Source: Fusobacterium varium
GTDB lineage: Bacteria > Fusobacteriota > Fusobacteriia > Fusobacteriales > Fusobacteriaceae
Direction: 5' to 3'
Assembly: GCA_002356455.1 (NCBI GenBank)
Contig: AP017968.1
Coordinates: forward strand, 3,100,001-3,164,000
DNA: 64,000 bases
This document shows, in pieces, positions 25,939-34,723 of the stretch. The notes beneath the pieces are model-generated. The model was not told the DNA's origin and ran no database searches. It saw only the letters and a list, made by a program, of their open reading frames with translations. Every line of letters begins with the position of its first letter. Positions within the stretch are counted from its first letter, which is position 1. The translations under genes were made by a program, and so were the position numbers.

Positions 25939-27261
25939 ATGGGAAGCTGGTCACTTATTAATTCACCATCACTTTTGGGGTTGATACCTCTTATTCTTTA
26001 TCTGATTCTTGTTTTTAAAGGTTATAAAGCAACTACTGCTGTTGCTGTTGGATTAACTACTGGTTGTATTCTTACAGGGCAATCAATTTCCAGTATTTCC
26101 AGTATGCTTGCTAAGGCAACGGGTTCTTTTTTAGGTATAATTGGACTTATAATTATGCTAGGCAGCGGACTTGGCTATGTAATGACAAAAAGCGGTGTTG
26201 CAAAGACTATAGTTTATTGGATAGTAAACAGAATAGGAGTAAATAATGAAAAAAAAGGTATTATTGTTACAATGATTTGCTCACTTGTTATAGTTGCCTT
26301 ATTAGGTACTTTAGCAGGAGGAAATGCTATAATTGCTCCTATTATAATTCCAGTAGTTGCTGCCGTTGGAATTACTCCAAGTACTGTGGGTATTATATTT
26401 CAGGCAATGGGAGAAACAGGATTGATATGGGGGCCATTTACTCCACCTGTTATAGGTCTAATGGCTATTACAGGACTGTCTTATGGAAAAATGATGATTT
26501 GGGCTGCTATTCCATATGGAGTTATATGGATAATAATCACATACTTTGTTGCTCAGAGAATACAAAAAAGTACTAAAGCAAAAGGAGAAAAATATGAGAA
26601 TGTTGAGATAGCAGAAGAATTTACTCCTACAGCCTCTCAAAAAAGAACTACTGTTATTTTTCTTGTAAGTTTTCTTTTATTTATAATATATGGAATAATT
26701 ACAAAACAGGGAACTAACTATGTTATAGTATTTATAATTCTTTTAGCACTTATTTTAGGCGTTTCTTCAAAAATGAAGTTGGATACAATAATAGGAGAAA
26801 TGGCACAAGGTATGGGAAAAATGACAGAAATGTATTTGCTGTTTATACTTCTTGAACCTTTCATTAATTTAATTGTTATAAGTGGAGGATTTGAAGCTCT
26901 CTCTAAATTTTTATTGAATATCTTCCCTAATCCAAATTCCTTAACTGTTATGATGATGGGTAGTTTGGTAGGAGGATTTGGAGTAGATGGTGCTGTAGTC
27001 GCTCAACTCAAAATTACAAATGATTTATTTATAGACCTTGTGAATAAAATAGGTCTGCCAATGGAAATGTGGGCTATTGCACTTATTGCTGCTTCAAGAA
27101 TAACTACAAATGTCTATCCAACAGCCAATATGGTTGGACAGATGGGAATAGCTCGTTCAAAAAATATTAAAGCTATGCTTATATCTGGATGGTGTGTATC
27201 TATGGCTATTCTTGTTTATATTTTCCTTTGGTCTTTTATAGGACAAAAGATTTTTTTCTGA
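25939..27261 (+). CDS. Ion-transporter-superfamily permease (GntP/DcuC-like)
   Basis: This 440-residue membrane carrier has about 12 hydrophobic helices in two halves. Its signature is the LGTLAGGNAIIAPIIIPVVA loop. It resembles GntP/DcuC/CitMHS-type organic-anion carriers more than amino-acid permeases. Its gene is paired with the D-aminoacylase, so N-acylated amino acids are a plausible substrate; that is an inference. The stop codon is only 12 bases before IS copy 2, which probably displaced its original terminator. Confidence 0.7.
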   Translation: MGSWSLINSPSLLGLIPLILYLILVFKGYKATTAVAVGLTTGCILTGQSISSISSMLAKATGSFLGIIGLIIMLGSGLGYVMTKSGVAKTIVYWIVNRIGVNNEKKGIIVTMICSLVIVALLGTLAGGNAIIAPIIIPVVAAVGITPSTVGIIFQAMGETGLIWGPFTPPVIGLMAITGLSYGKMMIWAAIPYGVIWIIITYFVAQRIQKSTKAKGEKYENVEIAEEFTPTASQKRTTVIFLVSFLLFIIYGIITKQGTNYVIVFIILLALILGVSSKMKLDTIIGEMAQGMGKMTEMYLLFILLEPFINLIVISGGFEALSKFLLNIFPNPNSLTVMMMGSLVGGFGVDGAVVAQLKITNDLFIDLVNKIGLPMEMWAIALIAASRITTNVYPTANMVGQMGIARSKNIKAMLISGWCVSMAILVYIFLWSFIGQKIFF

Positions 27262-27273
27262 TAAAAAAGAAAA

Positions 27274-29044
27274 GGGGCTGTTGCAAATTTAAAACAGCCC
27301 AATTATCAAAAAAGCTGACTTGAAGTTTTCTTCTTGTCAGCTTTTTCTTTTTAAATAAAAAAAGGTATAAAATACTAAAAATTTTTTCAAATTTCTAATA
27401 TAATATACCTATGCAAAAACCAACTAATAATAACATTTTTTTTCAATTAAATCAACCTAAACTTTTTAACTTTTTACAATATGAAATTTCTGATAATGAT
27501 CCTGTAAGAAAACTTAGCTCAATATTGGAGGGATTAGATTTTAGTAGTTTAATGCAAGTATTTTCTTACAAAACAAAGGTACATCCTATCAGAATGTTTT
27601 CTATCATTGTTTATGCCTATTCGCGCAATTTAACTTCTACTAGAGATATAGAAATGGCTTGCCATGAAAATATTAAATTTAGGTTTCTTTTACAAGATTC
27701 TAAAATTCCTGATCACTCTACTATTTCTAGATTCTTAGTAAAAACTGAAGATATTCTTCCAGATCTATTTGAACAATTCGTTGAAAAAATTTTTGAAATG
27801 GAAAATATTTCCACTGAAACAATATATATTGATGGCACTAAAATTGAAGCATATGCTAATAAATATACATTTGTTTGGAAAAAATCTATTGAGAAATATA
27901 GAACTAGATTAGATGAAAAAATTCTTGAATTAATTTCAAATTTTAATGATGATTTCAACTTACAATATGACAACTTCCTTGAAATATATTCATATCTTTC
28001 TAATTTGAATTTTCAAATAGTCAAAGGTAGAGGAAAGAGAAAATCTAAAGAGCAAAAGTATTTAGAATTATGCGCAGAATACTTAGAAAAGTATCAAAAA
28101 TATTCTAATCATTTTAAAAATCTTAATGGTAGAAATAGCTATTCAAAAACTGATATAGATGCTACTTTTATGAGAATGAAAGATGACCATATGAGAAATG
28201 GTCAATTAAAACCTGGATATAATCTACAAATAGGAGTGATTAGTGAATATATTTCTTCATATGAAATTTTTTCTAACCCTTCTGATTCTAAAACTTTGAT
28301 TCCATTTTTAGAGAAAATTTCATCTCAAAATTTAGAAATTAAAAATATTGTAGCTGATGCAGGATATGAAAGTATTTCAAATTATGAATATTTGGAAAAA
28401 ATGGACTATACTTCATACATAAAACCAATATATTTTGAAAAATCTAAAATCAGAAAGTTTAAAAATGATTTAAACAGAGTAGAAAATTTAATATATAATA
28501 ATTCTGAAAATAAGCTATTTAGAAAAGATGGATTAGAATTAGAATTTCTATACTCTAACAAAAATAATACAGTTCAATATTTTTGGAATCCTGAAACTAA
28601 CAAAAAAATTAAGTACAATGCAAGATTTAGAATTTTATCAAATAAATCAAAAGAGAATGTATCAAGCAATTATGGAAAACAATTAAGAATGAACAGAAGT
28701 ATTCAAGTAGAAGGTGCTTTTGCAGTTTTGAAAGAAGATATGAAATTGCGAAAATTAAAAGTTCGAAGTAAAAAAAGTGTTTTAAGAGAAATATGTTTGT
28801 TTTGTATCGCTTACAACTTCAACAGATATCTAAGCAGAAATATAAATAATCGCTTAGGAACAACACTTCACTCATTAAAAGTAGCTTAGATAAATAAAAA
28901 ATCATCTACTTCTTTTTTTGATACTTAAAAATAAATATAAAAATATAAATTAGCAGAAATCTATAAAATAGATTTCTATTTTTTTATAAAAAATAAGAGA
29001 AGCTGCACAAATTAGTTTATCAATCACTAATTTGCAACAGCCCC
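27274..29044 (+). mobile_element. IS1182-type insertion sequence, copy 2
   Basis: This 1771-bp element has perfect 16-bp terminal inverted repeats: GGGGCTGTTGCAAATT at 27274-27289 and its complement at 29029-29044. It is in the same direction as copy 1. The flanks are AGAAAA on the left and TTTTTC on the right, which are inverted rather than direct repeats, as if it entered the loop of a terminator hairpin. The right-end hairpin loop is AAA where copy 1 has TTT. Confidence 0.92.
27411..28889 (+). CDS. IS1182-family DDE transposase (copy 2)
   Basis: This 492-residue transposase is nearly identical to copy 1 outside residues 85-165. It keeps the family's PDHSTISRF motif with Asp101 and has a full-length frame, so this is the better candidate for an active transposase. 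The acidic triad is as described for copy 1 (Asp141, an Asp near 316, a Glu near 434). Confidence 0.92.
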   Translation: MQKPTNNNIFFQLNQPKLFNFLQYEISDNDPVRKLSSILEGLDFSSLMQVFSYKTKVHPIRMFSIIVYAYSRNLTSTRDIEMACHENIKFRFLLQDSKIPDHSTISRFLVKTEDILPDLFEQFVEKIFEMENISTETIYIDGTKIEAYANKYTFVWKKSIEKYRTRLDEKILELISNFNDDFNLQYDNFLEIYSYLSNLNFQIVKGRGKRKSKEQKYLELCAEYLEKYQKYSNHFKNLNGRNSYSKTDIDATFMRMKDDHMRNGQLKPGYNLQIGVISEYISSYEIFSNPSDSKTLIPFLEKISSQNLEIKNIVADAGYESISNYEYLEKMDYTSYIKPIYFEKSKIRKFKNDLNRVENLIYNNSENKLFRKDGLELEFLYSNKNNTVQYFWNPETNKKIKYNARFRILSNKSKENVSSNYGKQLRMNRSIQVEGAFAVLKEDMKLRKLKVRSKKSVLREICLFCIAYNFNRYLSRNINNRLGTTLHSLKVA

Positions 29045-29053
29045 TTTTTCATT

Positions 29054-29980
29054 TTAATTATATATTTTTATCATATTTTTTATCATCTCTATCATTTTTT
29101 CTCTTACTTCTACTGGTTCTAAACATTCACACTTATTTCCAAAACTAAGAAGTAATTCATATCCAAAATCATCATCTACAAATGGAAAATCAACAATCAT
29201 TTTATTTTTTCCACAATATGTTATATTTTCTTCTTCACACCTCTCTAATATTTTTTCCTTAATTGAAATATCTGCAAGAAGTTTTATATTTATAATTCTT
29301 TTTTCTATCCAGTTCATCCTTAAAGTTTCTATATCAAATTTCCTTGGAGAAAATTCCTCATCAAGAACTTTTAAATAAGAAATTCTTGCTAATTTAAAAA
29401 GGCGAAAATCATTTCTCAAGGTACAATAACTATTTATATACCATTTTTCTTCTTTCCATAGAAGTTGATAAGGTTCTACTTTTCTTTCTGTGTTTTTTCC
29501 ATTACCATCTAAATATTTAAAGATAAGATAGTTTCTTTTATTCAAAGCTTCTTTTATTTTAGAAAGGTTCCCTTGAAGTTTTTTATTTCCGCTCCATGTG
29601 GTCAAATCTATTATTATCTGTCCTGATTTTAATTTTATTTCCTGTTTATGTTCTTCTGGAATAAGACTTTGAAGTTTTGTCAGCACTTTTGTCAATTCAG
29701 CATTAGGTACTGCTGAAGATATACTTCCTAACCCTGTCATAATAGTAGTTATATCCTCTTTAGTAAAAAATTTTTTATCCATTTTATATTTTTCCAAAAT
29801 ACCAATTCCACCATTAATTCCAGTATAGGTAACAATTGGCACTCCAGCTGCCTGTATTGTTTCTATATCTCGATATATAGTTCTCGATGTTACTTCAAAC
29901 ATTTCAGCTAATTTAGATGCACTTATTTTATTATGTTCAAGAAGAACCATAATAATAGAAAGAAGTCTATCAATTTTCAA
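29054..29980 (-). CDS. YafY-type HTH/WYL-domain transcriptional regulator
   Basis: This 308-residue protein has an N-terminal HTH_11 domain (KISASKLAEMFEVTSRTIYRDIETIQAAG) and a WYL domain around residues 140-215 (YQLLWKEEKWYINSYC). It is transcribed away from the oxidase-fold gene at 30096, the usual pairing of a regulator and its target. The shared spacer holds a TGACA-N6-TGTCA dyad. Its stop lies only 10 bases from the end of IS copy 2. Confidence 0.85.
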   Translation of the reverse strand: MKIDRLLSIIMVLLEHNKISASKLAEMFEVTSRTIYRDIETIQAAGVPIVTYTGINGGIGILEKYKMDKKFFTKEDITTIMTGLGSISSAVPNAELTKVLTKLQSLIPEEHKQEIKLKSGQIIIDLTTWSGNKKLQGNLSKIKEALNKRNYLIFKYLDGNGKNTERKVEPYQLLWKEEKWYINSYCTLRNDFRLFKLARISYLKVLDEEFSPRKFDIETLRMNWIEKRIINIKLLADISIKEKILERCEEENITYCGKNKMIVDFPFVDDDFGYELLLSFGNKCECLEPVEVREKMIEMIKNMIKIYN

Positions 29981-30015
29981 CTTTTATCACTTCCTGCTTT
30001 TTTATTTTTAAACCA

Positions 30016-30031
30016 TGACACACTGATGTCA
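30016..30031. promoter_or_regulatory. Likely operator of the WYL regulator
   Basis: TGACA-CACTGA-TGTCA is a dyad in the 115-bp spacer between the divergent regulator and oxidase genes. It lies about 20 bases upstream of a possible -10 element TATACT (30044-30049). Confidence 0.55.
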
Positions 30032-30095
30032 GATTTTAAATGCTATACTTAAATAACAATAGATCTATTGAACATAAAAATTATGGAGGTAAAAA

Positions 30096-30512
30096 ATGGA
30101 TTTACTTAAAGAATTCTATGAAATAATGAAAAAACAAAATGATATTGCTTTAGCTACAAGTGTAAATGAAATACCAAATGTTAGGATAGTTAGTTTCTAT
30201 TTCTGTCCTGATAAAAATATTTTATATTTTAGCAGCTTTAAAGACGAAATTAAAACAAAAGAATTTGAAAAAAATAATAAAGTATCTTTTACAACTATTC
30301 CAAGAGAAGATATAAAATATGCACGCACAAATTGTGGAATAGTCAAAAAAAGTAATTTACCTATGTCTGACTTTAAACAGGCTGTTTGTGAAAAAATACC
30401 TGATTACAAAGAAATGATAGATAATTTTGAAGATAAACTTGTCTTATATGAAATAACTTTTAAAGAAGTCTCTATCACTATGGAGTATGAAGAATATAAA
30501 ATAACTCTATAA
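30096..30512 (+). CDS. Pyridoxamine 5'-phosphate oxidase-fold protein
   Basis: This 138-residue split-barrel flavoprotein-like protein (DIALATSVNEIPNVRIVSFYF, ILYFSSFKDEIKTKEFEKN) is a different subgroup from the one at 18884. Its activity is unknown. GGAGG lies before the ATG. The divergent WYL regulator probably controls it. Confidence 0.75.
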   Translation: MDLLKEFYEIMKKQNDIALATSVNEIPNVRIVSFYFCPDKNILYFSSFKDEIKTKEFEKNNKVSFTTIPREDIKYARTNCGIVKKSNLPMSDFKQAVCEKIPDYKEMIDNFEDKLVLYEITFKEVSITMEYEEYKITL

Positions 30513-30519
30513 AATAAAA

Positions 30520-30566
30520 AAGAGAAGATTTAAAACATTTATTAGATTTTTTATCTTCTCTTCAAT
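30520..30566. terminator. Terminator between convergent genes
   Basis: AAGAGAAGAT and ATCTTCTCTT form the stem, with A- and T-rich flanks. It serves the oxidase gene and probably the convergent phosphatase gene. Confidence 0.7.
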
Positions 30567-30597
30567 ATTTTTTAAAAGATAATTTCTATAATAAAAA

Positions 30598-31224
30598 TTA
30601 TTTATTTATCTGACTGTCTTTTTTTAATTGTTCTACATCTACCTCTTTTATAAAAGCAACTATATCTTTCCACATTGAGTGATATCCATATCCGCCATTT
30701 AACATTTCAGATAAAGCTTCTTCTCTTTCCCAATTTTGATATACCATTCGATACAAAGCAACCATCATTCCTGTTCGATCTGCACCATGATAACAATGAA
30801 TTAATATTGGCTTCTCATTTGCAGATAAATTATCCGGATTTAAAAGCTGCATAACTTTTACTGCATCTTCATATCTAGGATTCCATGCTCTCATACTTAC
30901 ATGTATAAGTTTTAAATCAGTATTTTCAGCCAATTCTATATCTTTCTGTTTAGAGCGCAAAGATATTACTGTTCCAATTCCTAATTCTTCTGCTTTTTTC
31001 ATACCTTCTCTTGTAGGCTGAGCTGAACGAAAAAGGGTTTCTGAAACTTTATGAAAATTATCAAGTCCTTTTACTTCTACTGGAATTGCCCACTGTTTAG
31101 ACTTTTCTATTTCATTTATTTCCTGAGATGAACAATTGCTCAAAATAAATAGACTAAAAAATAATGTAATAATCAAAAAAATTCTGTTTACTCTATAAGC
31201 TTTTTTTAAGATATTAATTTTCAT
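30598..31224 (-). CDS. Lipoprotein dual-specificity (tyrosine) phosphatase
   Basis: This 208-residue protein begins with a hydrophobic signal segment and lipobox LSNC (Cys31), so it should be anchored on the outer side of the inner membrane or in the outer membrane. The catalytic loop HCYHGADRTG has Cys144 and Arg150 of the CX5R motif. The probable general acid lies earlier, in the segment around RAWNPRYED. The substrate may be a phosphoprotein or an inositol phosphate. The gene stands alone between terminators. Confidence 0.82.
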   Translation of the reverse strand: MKINILKKAYRVNRIFLIITLFFSLFILSNCSSQEINEIEKSKQWAIPVEVKGLDNFHKVSETLFRSAQPTREGMKKAEELGIGTVISLRSKQKDIELAENTDLKLIHVSMRAWNPRYEDAVKVMQLLNPDNLSANEKPILIHCYHGADRTGMMVALYRMVYQNWEREEALSEMLNGGYGYHSMWKDIVAFIKEVDVEQLKKDSQINK

Positions 31225-31322
31225 TTATCTTTCCTTCCTATAATTAATCTATGGTTATTTTTTTTATTTACTTTTAATATAGCAGATTTTCCTTTTTTTT
31301 CAAATCTTTATCTTTAAACTAT

Positions 31323-31376
31323 AAAGAGGGTGGAATACAAAACAGATATTAAATTCTGCTTTTTTCCATCCTCTTT
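31323..31376 (-). terminator. Terminator of the hut operon
   Basis: AAAGAGGGTGGAA (31323-31335) pairs with TTCCATCCTCTTT (31364-31376) across a longer loop, directly after hutI on the minus strand. Confidence 0.65.
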
Positions 31377-31390
31377 CATTTTAATATTTT

Positions 31391-32668
31391 TTATTTATAA
31401 CAGATATGTTTATTTTTTACTACCTGTTTTCCATTTTTATAAACATCTTTTACATGATTCATTCCAAAATTGTAAAATATGTAATTAAGATTATCTGTAT
31501 CATATATTATAAAATCTGCCTTTTTACCTATTTCCAAACTCCCTATACTATCCTCTCTTTTTACTGCCCTTGCTCCATTTAGAGTTACTGCTTTAAATAT
31601 TTCTATTGGTGTCATTTTTAATTGTGAAGAACATATCTGCATTACCAATTGTATATTTTCACATGGACATGATCCAGGATTATAATCAGTAGATACAGCG
31701 ATATCTACCCCTTCATTTATCATTTTTCTCACAGGTGCATAAGATTTTCCAAGATTAAATGAAGTGGCTGGAAGAATATCAGCTATTACCCTATTTTCCT
31801 TCAGGCTTTTAATTCCTTCATCACTTACTGCCATAAGATGCTCTGATGATATTGCTCCTACTTCTCCTGCTAGCTCTCCTCCACCTAGAGATACTATTTC
31901 ATCAGCATGTATCTTTACCATAAATCCTTGTTTTTTAGCCTCATTTAATACTTTTCTGCTCTCTTCTACTGAGAAAACTTCATCTTCACAAAAGATATCA
32001 CAAAATTCTGCAAGTTTTTTTTCTTTTATTATAGAAAGCATTCTTATTACTTCTTCAACATAACCTTTTGAGTTTCCTTTAAATTCCTCTGGTATAGCAT
32101 GAGCTCCCATAAATGTAGAAACTATATCAATTGGATGTTTTTCATCCAATCTTTTATTTACTTCTAATTGCTTTATTTCATTTTCTAAATCAAGCCCATA
32201 TCCACTTTTTGATTCTACTGTAGTTACTCCAAAACACAGCATTCTATCTAATACTTCATATGCCTTATCAAAAAGTTCATATCTTGTAGCTTTTCTTGTA
32301 GCTCTTACTGTACTGAGTATACCTCCACCATTTCTAAGTATTTCAAGATAAGGTACTCCTTTTAATTTCATAGGAAGTTCATTTTCTCTGGAACCATAAT
32401 GTACAAGATGTGTATGTGAATCTATAATTCCAGGAGTGACTACTTTCTTTTCTACATCTACAAGCTTTGTCCATTCCGACTTTAAACTTTCAGGTATATT
32501 TCCAGCTCCAATTTGAAGTATTTTTCCGTCTGCTACAGCTAGATAAGCATTTTTTAATATCTCTATATTTTCCATTCCATTATCAAAATCTGCTCTGTCC
32601 AATTCTCTGGAAGTTACTAAAGTTCCAATATTATATAATATCAGGTCTGCTTTCATCTGCTCCTCCAC
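31391..32668 (-). CDS. hutI: Imidazolonepropionase
   Basis: This 425-residue amidohydrolase makes N-formimino-glutamate from imidazolone propionate in histidine breakdown. Metal motifs are in GIIDSHTHLVHYGSRENE, VKIHADEIVS and STDYNPGSCPCENIQ. It is the last gene of the minus-strand operon, 16 bases after hutU. No HutG or formimidoyltransferase gene follows, so the last step must be encoded elsewhere. Confidence 0.93.
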   Translation of the reverse strand: MEEQMKADLILYNIGTLVTSRELDRADFDNGMENIEILKNAYLAVADGKILQIGAGNIPESLKSEWTKLVDVEKKVVTPGIIDSHTHLVHYGSRENELPMKLKGVPYLEILRNGGGILSTVRATRKATRYELFDKAYEVLDRMLCFGVTTVESKSGYGLDLENEIKQLEVNKRLDEKHPIDIVSTFMGAHAIPEEFKGNSKGYVEEVIRMLSIIKEKKLAEFCDIFCEDEVFSVEESRKVLNEAKKQGFMVKIHADEIVSLGGGELAGEVGAISSEHLMAVSDEGIKSLKENRVIADILPATSFNLGKSYAPVRKMINEGVDIAVSTDYNPGSCPCENIQLVMQICSSQLKMTPIEIFKAVTLNGARAVKREDSIGSLEIGKKADFIIYDTDNLNYIFYNFGMNHVKDVYKNGKQVVKNKHICYK

Positions 32669-32684
32669 TATGTATAATTTTTAT

Positions 32685-34712
32685 TTATTTTATTTTTTCG
32701 GCAATAAGTTTCTTAATCAAGTCATCATCAGCAATATATGGAAGTGTAATATGATCGGTTCCTTTATTATTGTTGTTATATTCAATAACTGTTTCTATTG
32801 AATGAGGATTTCTAGCCCATGCTCTTCTGGCTACTCCTCCCATTACATCCCAAGGCATTGCCTGCATCAATATCTCATCAACTCTGTGACTTCCATCAAG
32901 AACCATTCCAAATCCACCATTAATAGATTTTCCTATTCCAACTCCCCCTCCATTGTGAAGAGCTATCATAGTCATTCCTCTTGCTGCATTACCAGCAAAA
33001 CATTGAGTTGCCATATCTGCCATTATGTTGCTTCCGTCTTTTATGTTTGAAGTTTCTCTAAATGGTGAATCTGTTCCAGATACATCATGATGATCTCTTC
33101 CAAGCATTACTGGTCCTATCTCTCCATTTCTTACCATTTCATTAAATTTCAAAGCTACTCTTGTTCTGCTCATTGCATCCTGATAAAATATTCTTGCCTG
33201 TGTTCCTACTACAAGTCCATTTTTATCTGCATCTTTTATCCACATATAATTATCTCTGTCCTGATATCTTCTTTCTGGATCAACAAGTTCAAGAGCTGCA
33301 TGGTCAGTTTTTAATAAATCTTCTTTTTTGCCAGATAGACACACCCATCTGAAAGGTCCATATCCATAGTCAAATAATTCTGGTCCCAAAATATCTTCTA
33401 CATATGAAGGGAATATAAAACCACCTTTATCATCTCTTCCATTTTTAGATATTTCTTTAATCCCTATGTCATAAATAGATTTTAAAAAACTATTTCCATA
33501 ATCAAAGAAATATACTCCCTTGGCTGTTAATTTTTTAATAACTTCATAATGTCTTTTTAATGTTTCATCTACAAGTTTATTAAAAGTTTTTCTATCTTCT
33601 GCCAGTAATCTTGTTCTTTCTTCAAAAGTTATTCCTACTGGACAATATCCTCCATCATATACTGCATGGCATGATGTCTGATCTGAAAGAAGATCTATAT
33701 GTTTATTGTTTTTATCTGCATATTCTAAAAGATCTACAATATTTCCATGAAAAGCTATTGCATATGGAGTTTTAGCCTCCTGTTTCTCTTTTGCAATAGA
33801 AAATGCCTCTTCTGGAGTCCAAGCTATTTTATCTACCCATCCCTGTTCAAGTCTTGTGTGTATTCTTGAAATATCTACTTCTGCTACTATTCCTACCCCT
33901 TTAGCAATTACTGTAGCTTTTCCTTGAGCTCCACTCATTCCTCCCAGTCCAGAAGTAACAAATAACTTTCCTGCAAGATCCCCATCTTTTGCTACTCCAC
34001 AAAAAAGTCTTGCTGCATTAAGTATTGTAGAATAAGTTCCATGCACTATTCCCTGTGGTCCTATATACATCCAGCCTCCAGCTGTCATTTGTCCATAATT
34101 AGCTACTCCGATAGCTGCTGCTCTTGCCCAGTTATCGTAGTCATCAAATGCTCCCACCATAAGTGCATTAGTTATTATGGCTCTTGGTGCATATGGATTT
34201 GATCTGAATAATCCTGTAGGATGTCCTGAAGCTACTACTAATGTTTGATCTTGAGTAAGATTTTCAAGATATTTTTTTATAAGCAGATACTGCATCCAAT
34301 TTTGACATACTTGTCCTGTTTCTCCATAAGTAACTAATTCATAAGGATAAAGGGCTATTTCAAAATCAAGATTATTATCTATCATTACCTGCATAGCTTT
34401 AGCTTCTATACACTTCCCTTTATATTCATCAATAGGTTTCCCATATATTCTTCCTTCTGGTCTGAATCTATACCCATATATTCTTCCATGCTCCATTAGT
34501 TCATTTAAAAATTCTGGTGCCAGTTTTTCATGATATTCTTCTGGTATATATCTTAAAGCATTTTTTAGTGCTAATTCAATTTCATCTTTTTCCAGATGTA
34601 CTACCCTTTTAGGTGCCCTTCTTATTTTAGGATCCATTTCAGGCACTTTTTCTGGTATATCTTGAGCTGCCAGCTTTATTGTCATTGCATTAAATATGTC
34701 TTTGTTTATCAT
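32685..34712 (-). CDS. hutU: Urocanate hydratase
   Basis: This 675-residue NAD-dependent enzyme converts urocanate to imidazolone propionate. Typical stretches are ASGHPTGLFRSNPYAPRA, TSGLGGMSGAQGKA (NAD-binding region) and MLGRDHHDVSGTDSPFRET. It is longer than the usual proteobacterial enzyme of about 555 residues, because of extra N-terminal and internal sequence. It lies 11 bases after hutH. Confidence 0.93.
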   Translation of the reverse strand: MINKDIFNAMTIKLAAQDIPEKVPEMDPKIRRAPKRVVHLEKDEIELALKNALRYIPEEYHEKLAPEFLNELMEHGRIYGYRFRPEGRIYGKPIDEYKGKCIEAKAMQVMIDNNLDFEIALYPYELVTYGETGQVCQNWMQYLLIKKYLENLTQDQTLVVASGHPTGLFRSNPYAPRAIITNALMVGAFDDYDNWARAAAIGVANYGQMTAGGWMYIGPQGIVHGTYSTILNAARLFCGVAKDGDLAGKLFVTSGLGGMSGAQGKATVIAKGVGIVAEVDISRIHTRLEQGWVDKIAWTPEEAFSIAKEKQEAKTPYAIAFHGNIVDLLEYADKNNKHIDLLSDQTSCHAVYDGGYCPVGITFEERTRLLAEDRKTFNKLVDETLKRHYEVIKKLTAKGVYFFDYGNSFLKSIYDIGIKEISKNGRDDKGGFIFPSYVEDILGPELFDYGYGPFRWVCLSGKKEDLLKTDHAALELVDPERRYQDRDNYMWIKDADKNGLVVGTQARIFYQDAMSRTRVALKFNEMVRNGEIGPVMLGRDHHDVSGTDSPFRETSNIKDGSNIMADMATQCFAGNAARGMTMIALHNGGGVGIGKSINGGFGMVLDGSHRVDEILMQAMPWDVMGGVARRAWARNPHSIETVIEYNNNNKGTDHITLPYIADDDLIKKLIAEKIK

Positions 34713-34723
34713 TTTACATCCCC

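Noticed and set aside
27269-29050. Target-site duplication around IS copy 2
   Set aside because: The flanks GAAAA and TTTTTC are complementary rather than directly repeated, so they are not a duplication. They fit insertion into a hairpin instead.
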